Positions 7,692 through 9,765 of a DNA stretch of 9,765 nucleotides are shown one piece after another (position 1 is the stretch's first letter; every line of letters begins with the position of its first letter). The notes beneath the pieces were generated by a model. The model did no database searches and was not told the DNA's origin. It saw only the letters and a list, made by a program, of their open reading frames with translations. The position numbers were made by a program, and so were the translations under genes. Source of the DNA: Gammaproteobacteria bacterium UBA2965 (GTDB lineage Bacteria; Pseudomonadota; Gammaproteobacteria; Pseudomonadales; Azotimanducaceae); assembly GCA_002348385.1 (NCBI GenBank), contig DEBD01000046.1:36581-46345 (forward strand), given 5' to 3'.

Positions 7692-8194
7692 CTAATCTCT
7701 CGTCCTCCACGCTCAACTTGCGTTCCCCTGCGCAGCGCGAAGAAGTCCCGCATGATCTGCGCGCATTGGGCTTCGAGCACGCCGCTCACCACCTGAACCC
7801 GGTGGTTGAGGGCCGCATTGTCCAGTACCCGCGCGGTGCTTACCAACGCACCGGACTTTGGTTCCGGCGCGCCGTATACCAGCGTATCAATTCGTGCATG
7901 CACCGCCGCTCCGGCACACATGGTGCAGGGCTCCAGCGTGACGTAAAGGCTGGCACCCGGCAGTCGGTAGTTGCCCAGTCTCGCCGCGGCGTCACGCAGT
8001 GCCACGATCTCCGCGTGAGCCACGGGGTCGTTCGAAACGATGCACGCATTCGCGCCCTCGCCCACGATTTCCCCGTCGACCACCACCACGGCGCCCACCG
8101 GGACTTCGCCCGCATCGGCGGCCTGGCCGGCGCAACGCAGCGCGTGAACCATCCAGCCTTCGTGCACGCCCTTATCGTCCACGCCCACTCTCAC
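7688..8194 (-). CDS. tadA: tRNA adenosine(34) deaminase
   Basis: TadA is a zinc-dependent deaminase that converts adenosine 34 to inosine in the anticodon of tRNA-Arg(ACG) and usually acts as a homodimer. The product (168 residues from the GTG at 8194) has the cytidine-deaminase fold motifs: HAE with zinc ligand H60 and catalytic E62, and PCTMC with zinc ligands C90 and C93. It also has VPVGAVVV (31-38), GNYRLPGASLYVTLEP and the C-terminal MRDFFALRR. The N-terminus aligns with E. coli TadA from about HEGWMVHAL. The start is uncertain: a TGA lies directly upstream in frame, only GTG codons (8194, 8188, 8182) are available, and an out-of-frame ATG sits at 8198. The stop overlaps the purL start by 4 bp. 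Upstream lies the guaA fragment, where intact guaA would be expected. Confidence 0.96.
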   Translation of the reverse strand: MRVGVDDKGVHEGWMVHALRCAGQAADAGEVPVGAVVVVDGEIVGEGANACIVSNDPVAHAEIVALRDAAARLGNYRLPGASLYVTLEPCTMCAGAAVHARIDTLVYGAPEPKSGALVSTARVLDNAALNHRVQVVSGVLEAQCAQIMRDFFALRRGTQVERGGREIR

Positions 8195-8202
8195 TCATCA
8201 AC

Positions 8203-8227
8203 AACAACATCGTTATAACACATTGTT
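8203..8227. other. Hairpin in spacer A, upstream of tadA
   Basis: AACAACAT (8203-8210) pairs with the stretch 8220-8227 around a palindromic GTTATAAC centre. Outer pairs are Watson-Crick, and two inner pairs become G-U in RNA. On the plus strand it is followed by TTTTT, like a weak terminator, but no plus-strand gene leads into it. On the minus strand it lies about 9 nt before the tadA start. The partner hairpin in spacer B is at 9458-9485. Confidence 0.4.
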
Positions 8228-8304
8228 TTTACGAACTTTTTACTGGTGTGTTTGCTGTGTATATGCCACGTTCCCTGTATCGGAAAAAGGTTCAGAACAA
8301 ACCC

Positions 8305-8510
8305 TCACTCCCACTCGATGGTAGCGGGGGGCTTGCTCGAAACGTCGTATACCACCCGCGAAATGTCTGGGATCTCATTGATGATGCGATTGGAAATGTG
8401 CTCGATCAAATCAAAGGGCAAACGCGCCCAGCGCGCGGTCATGAAGTCTGTGGTTTCCACCGCGCGCAACGCAATGACATCCGCATACCGGCGCGCGTCA
8501 CCCAGCCCCT
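8305..8510 (-). pseudogene. guaA: Displaced 3' fragment of GMP synthase gene
   Basis: The minus strand encodes the last ~67 residues of GuaA, from VKGLGDARRYADV to the conserved ending KPPATIEWE and TGA (8305-8307). This is part of the C-terminal dimerisation domain, which also contacts XMP. The ATP-pyrophosphatase and glutamine amidotransferase domains are absent, so it cannot be a working enzyme. Upstream of about 8510 the frame stays open but the residues (FKRIECKRN) no longer look like GuaA. It differs from the window-end guaA copy at two silent sites (Pro CCC/CCG and Leu TTG/CTG). Its position directly before tadA is where an intact guaA ends in operons with guaA-tadA order. It is therefore best read as the original host 3' end, cut off by an insertion. 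Confidence 0.88.
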
Positions 8511-8578
8511 TAACATTCCTCTTGCATTCAATTCTTTTGAAACTGGATTCTAGAACGCGAACTCACTCGTTGAAGTTG
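8511..8578. other. Junction between sulfotransferase gene and guaA fragment
   Basis: This is 68 bp of AT-rich DNA with no gene. It holds a palindromic TTCTAGAA at 8548-8555. I see no terminator, no terminal inverted repeat and no integrase gene. One end of any integrated element must lie here or at the first bases of the guaA fragment. Confidence 0.4.
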
Positions 8579-9364
8579 CTAATCAATTTGGCCTTGCTTT
8601 CTCAGCCAGAACTCACACGTCTCATAAAAGCAATAGTCTTGTATATACCAATCGGCCAAATTTGACATCGCCAAATCCGATAGGTCAGGCACTTCATCGT
8701 AGGAATTGCGGTGGGCCTTAACAGGGTCGTTCGTAATAAAGTTCTTGATACTCTGATCGATTCCGACGAGACGAAGAAATCGCTGCATATCCAATTCAAA
8801 ATGCTCTTGTCTAATTATCGTGATGGGTGGATTTAGCTCGAGAAACGCACGAGAAGTAAACCAATCAATCTGTTGCTTTCCTGTGTGCTGTATTGACTTA
8901 ATTGCTGAACGAGCTCTTCTGCCTACCTCACCTTCAAGAAATAATGACTCCGCCAGGTCGTTCGCATGGGGAAACTCTTCAAAGGCCATCCTCTCATGAA
9001 AGTTCCATTCAACTCTGTATTTTGGAAGGCCCATCCTCTTTCTCGAATAGAACCCAGACTTAAAACGAGAAGCAGGATTTCTGATTGAGAAAAAATATCT
9101 CGAGCCATGGGGAATCATCGAAATATCAACGTTATGCGCTTGCTTTATGACTCTCACACCCTCATCGGCAAGCTGATTAGTAATATGTCGCACTTGCGTG
9201 CCACCTGTCTTGCCAATATGCAAAAAAGATATATCTCGACTACCCGTTTTTTCGTCACGGAGCCTTATTAATCCGAATCCCAAAAGCGACAACGGCGGAC
9301 TGATTAACTTTGTGATTAGTTTTCTTAGTTTTCCGCTTCGCTTTCTGATTAGTTTTCTTAGCAT
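8579..9364 (-). CDS. Sulfotransferase family 2-like protein
   Basis: This 261-residue protein probably transfers sulfate from PAPS to a carbohydrate or other surface molecule. FLHIGKTGGTQ (47-57) is the 5'-phosphosulfate-binding loop (usual form HIPKTGGT). YFFSIRNPASRFKSGFY (90-106) is the 3'-phosphate-binding element with R95 and S103 in the expected places (usual form VRDPVSRF.S.). The rest is divergent, so the acceptor is unknown; polysaccharide or LPS modification is the common role. The first 35 residues are strongly basic and amphipathic (LRKLIRK, LRKLITK) followed by a short hydrophobic stretch, perhaps for membrane contact. The ATG at 9364 has GAAG about 6 nt upstream. Base composition is far more AT-rich than its neighbours, which suggests recent transfer. 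It lies between two guaA 3' ends, in the same direction as guaA and tadA. No PAPS synthesis genes are in view. Confidence 0.82.
   Translation of the reverse strand: MLRKLIRKRSGKLRKLITKLISPPLSLLGFGLIRLRDEKTGSRDISFLHIGKTGGTQVRHITNQLADEGVRVIKQAHNVDISMIPHGSRYFFSIRNPASRFKSGFYSRKRMGLPKYRVEWNFHERMAFEEFPHANDLAESLFLEGEVGRRARSAIKSIQHTGKQQIDWFTSRAFLELNPPITIIRQEHFELDMQRFLRLVGIDQSIKNFITNDPVKAHRNSYDEVPDLSDLAMSNLADWYIQDYCFYETCEFWLRKQGQID
9313..9361 (-). repeat. 16-bp direct repeat in the sulfotransferase N-terminal codons
   Basis: TGATTAGTTTTCTTAG occurs at 9313-9328 and again at 9346-9361 on the plus strand, 33 bp apart (11 codons). On the coding strand the two copies encode LRKLI followed by RK and TK, so they produce a repeated basic peptide at residues 2-8 and 13-19. 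A third, weaker match (TGATTAACTT) starts at 9301. Confidence 0.85.
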
Positions 9365-9457
9365 ACGTTCTTCACCCAGCTAAAGGGCTTTATAGATCCG
9401 CGATTGAGCACTGAGACAGCCGTAATCACGTTTCAGCCAACACTACTACTCCCACCC

Positions 9458-9485
9458 AACAATAACTGCGTTATAAATTATTGTT
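9458..9485. other. Hairpin in spacer B, upstream of the sulfotransferase gene
   Basis: AACAATAA (9458-9465) and TTATTGTT (9478-9485) are a perfect 8-bp inverted repeat with a 12-nt loop containing GTTATAA. On the plus strand a run of T follows. It occupies the same place as the hairpin at 8203-8227, with three inner base pairs changed but pairing kept. Confidence 0.5.
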
Positions 9486-9518
9486 TTTATTAATCTTTTA
9501 TGGAATGCGTATGAAGTG

Positions 9519-9547
9519 TGTATAAAAACATTTCCTTTATCCAACAA
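9519..9547 (-). promoter_or_regulatory. Candidate promoter for the sulfotransferase gene
   Basis: On the minus strand TTGTTG (9542-9547) and TATACA (9519-9524) are 17 nt apart, a plausible -35/-10 pair (3 of 6 and 5 of 6 matches to the sigma-70 consensus). The TATACA is also present at the matching place in spacer A (8258-8263), where the -35 is poorer. The surrounding DNA is so AT-rich that chance matches are likely. Confidence 0.3.
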
Positions 9548-9565
9548 AAGGTTCAGAACACACCC

Positions 9566-9765
9566 TCACTCCCACTCGATGGTAGCGGGCGGCTTGCTCG
9601 AAACGTCGTATACCACCCGCGAAATGTCTGGGATCTCATTGATGATGCGATTGGAAATGTGCTCGATCAGATCAAAGGGCAAACGCGCCCAGCGCGCGGT
9701 CATGAAGTCTGTGGTTTCCACCGCGCGCAACGCAATGACATCCGCATACCGGCGCGCGTCACCCA
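9566..9765 (-). CDS. guaA: GMP synthase (glutamine-hydrolysing), C-terminal end (partial)
   Basis: GuaA aminates XMP to GMP with glutamine and ATP, the last step of GMP synthesis. Only the last 65 complete codons are in the window; the gene continues past the right edge. The visible part is the C-terminal dimerisation domain: GDARRYADVIALRAV, TTDFMTARWARLPFD, SNRIINEIPDISRVVYD and the near-invariant KPPATIEWE before TGA (9566-9568). The frame is open to the edge, so this copy, rather than the fragment at 8305-8510, is presumably attached to the rest of a working gene. The sulfotransferase gene follows about 200 bp downstream on the same strand, where tadA would be expected. Confidence 0.93.
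   Translation of the reverse strand, partial: GDARRYADVIALRAVETTDFMTARWARLPFDLIEHISNRIINEIPDISRVVYDVSSKPPATIEWE

Larger units (their letters stand above)
8196..8510 (-). repeat. Direct repeat, copy A: guaA 3' end plus downstream AT-rich spacer
   Basis: Bases 8305-8504 match 9566-9765 at 198 of 200 positions by hand alignment, offset 1261, same orientation. Left of the stop codon the match weakens. It stays strong for about 18 bp, then falls to about 39 of 61 columns in 8222-8280 versus 9480-9540, and ends near 8196. The right edge of the guaA similarity is about 8510, judged from where the translation stops looking like GuaA. Copy B is at the right edge of the window. Confidence 0.9.
9365..9565. 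other. AT-rich spacer B between guaA and the sulfotransferase gene
   Basis: This 201-bp region holds no gene. The part next to guaA (about 9455-9565) is the diverged counterpart of the spacer in front of tadA. The part next to the sulfotransferase gene (9365-9454) has no counterpart in the window and is its likely untranslated leader. No strong GC-rich terminator follows guaA, so read-through from guaA into the sulfotransferase gene is possible. Confidence 0.6.
8511..9765. mobile_element. Candidate integrase-less cassette at the guaA 3' end
   Basis: A unit of about 1.26 kb lies between equivalent points of the two guaA 3' ends. It consists of the sulfotransferase gene, its AT-rich leader and one copy of the guaA end. 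GC is 40% and 43% in two 60-base samples of the gene, and 23% in the spacer line 9481-9540, against 62% in a purL sample. This arrangement fits integration at the 3' end of guaA, a site I recall as a genomic-island hotspot: the incoming DNA restores the gene end and the old end is left at the far side. No recombinase is encoded, so it may be a remnant, a passively mobilised unit, or the result of homologous single crossover. The right boundary lies outside the window. Confidence 0.5.
9455..9765 (-). repeat. Direct repeat, copy B: guaA 3' end plus downstream AT-rich spacer
   Basis: This is the partner of 8196-8510. The guaA coding part (9566-9765) is 99% identical to copy A, and the spacer part (9455-9565) is only loosely similar. 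The window ends inside the repeat; the equivalent point in copy A is 8504, about 6 bp before the guaA similarity there ends. Confidence 0.9.

Noticed and set aside
8203..8227. Integron attC site flanking a gene cassette
   Set aside because: The GTTATAA boxes do not fit the GTTRRRY consensus, there is no long imperfect attC palindrome and no integron integrase, and the flanking repeats are guaA coding sequence.
7999..8665. Plus-strand reading frames across tadA, the guaA fragment and the sulfotransferase gene
   Set aside because: They are antisense to clear minus-strand coding sequence, show no recognisable domains and span the repeat boundary.
8511..9454. Insertion sequence or composite transposon
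   Set aside because: There is no transposase frame, no terminal inverted repeats and no short target duplication; the repeats are same-direction gene ends.
1..9765. CRISPR array, tRNA or rRNA gene
   Set aside because: I read through for regularly spaced repeats and for conserved tRNA arms or rRNA segments and saw none.

Overview
The window looks like a chromosomal segment of a gammaproteobacterium with fairly high GC (one 60-base sample inside purL counts to 62% by hand). The evidence is a long single-chain PurL, a PurT very close to the Escherichia coli protein, a small gamma-carbonic anhydrase of the YrdA type, and a guaA-tadA-purL order on one strand. Genus cannot be told from the sequence alone.

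Layout, left to right. Plus strand, 2-1011: the tail of a DUF6134-like gene, then a DUF1295 membrane protein. Minus strand, 1008-2733: a gamma-carbonic anhydrase gene followed 4 bp later by purT. A 205-bp divergent intergenic region follows. Plus strand, 2939-3855: a DUF3135 gene and a zinc-ribbon NUDIX hydrolase. Minus strand, 3861-8194: tadA and purL, overlapping by 4 bp. Then comes an AT-rich segment with a sulfotransferase-family gene (8579-9364, minus). The window ends inside the 3' end of guaA (9566-9765, minus).

The purine theme is strong. PurT (formate-dependent GAR transformylation), PurL (FGAM synthesis) and GuaA (XMP to GMP) belong to purine synthesis, and TadA deaminates adenosine 34 of tRNA to inosine.

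The most notable structure is at the right end. The last 200 bp of guaA occur twice, at 8305-8504 and 9566-9765, in the same orientation and with only two differences, both synonymous. The similarity continues, much weaker, into the AT-rich DNA downstream of each stop codon. The sulfotransferase gene, about 40% GC in hand-counted samples, lies between the two copies. The simplest reading is that an ancestral guaA-tadA-purL operon received a cassette of about 1.26 kb at the 3' end of guaA. The cassette restored the guaA C-terminus and left the displaced end in front of tadA. No integrase or transposase is visible. The window stops within a few bases of the point where the guaA similarity of the left copy ends, so the sequence may break at this repeat.
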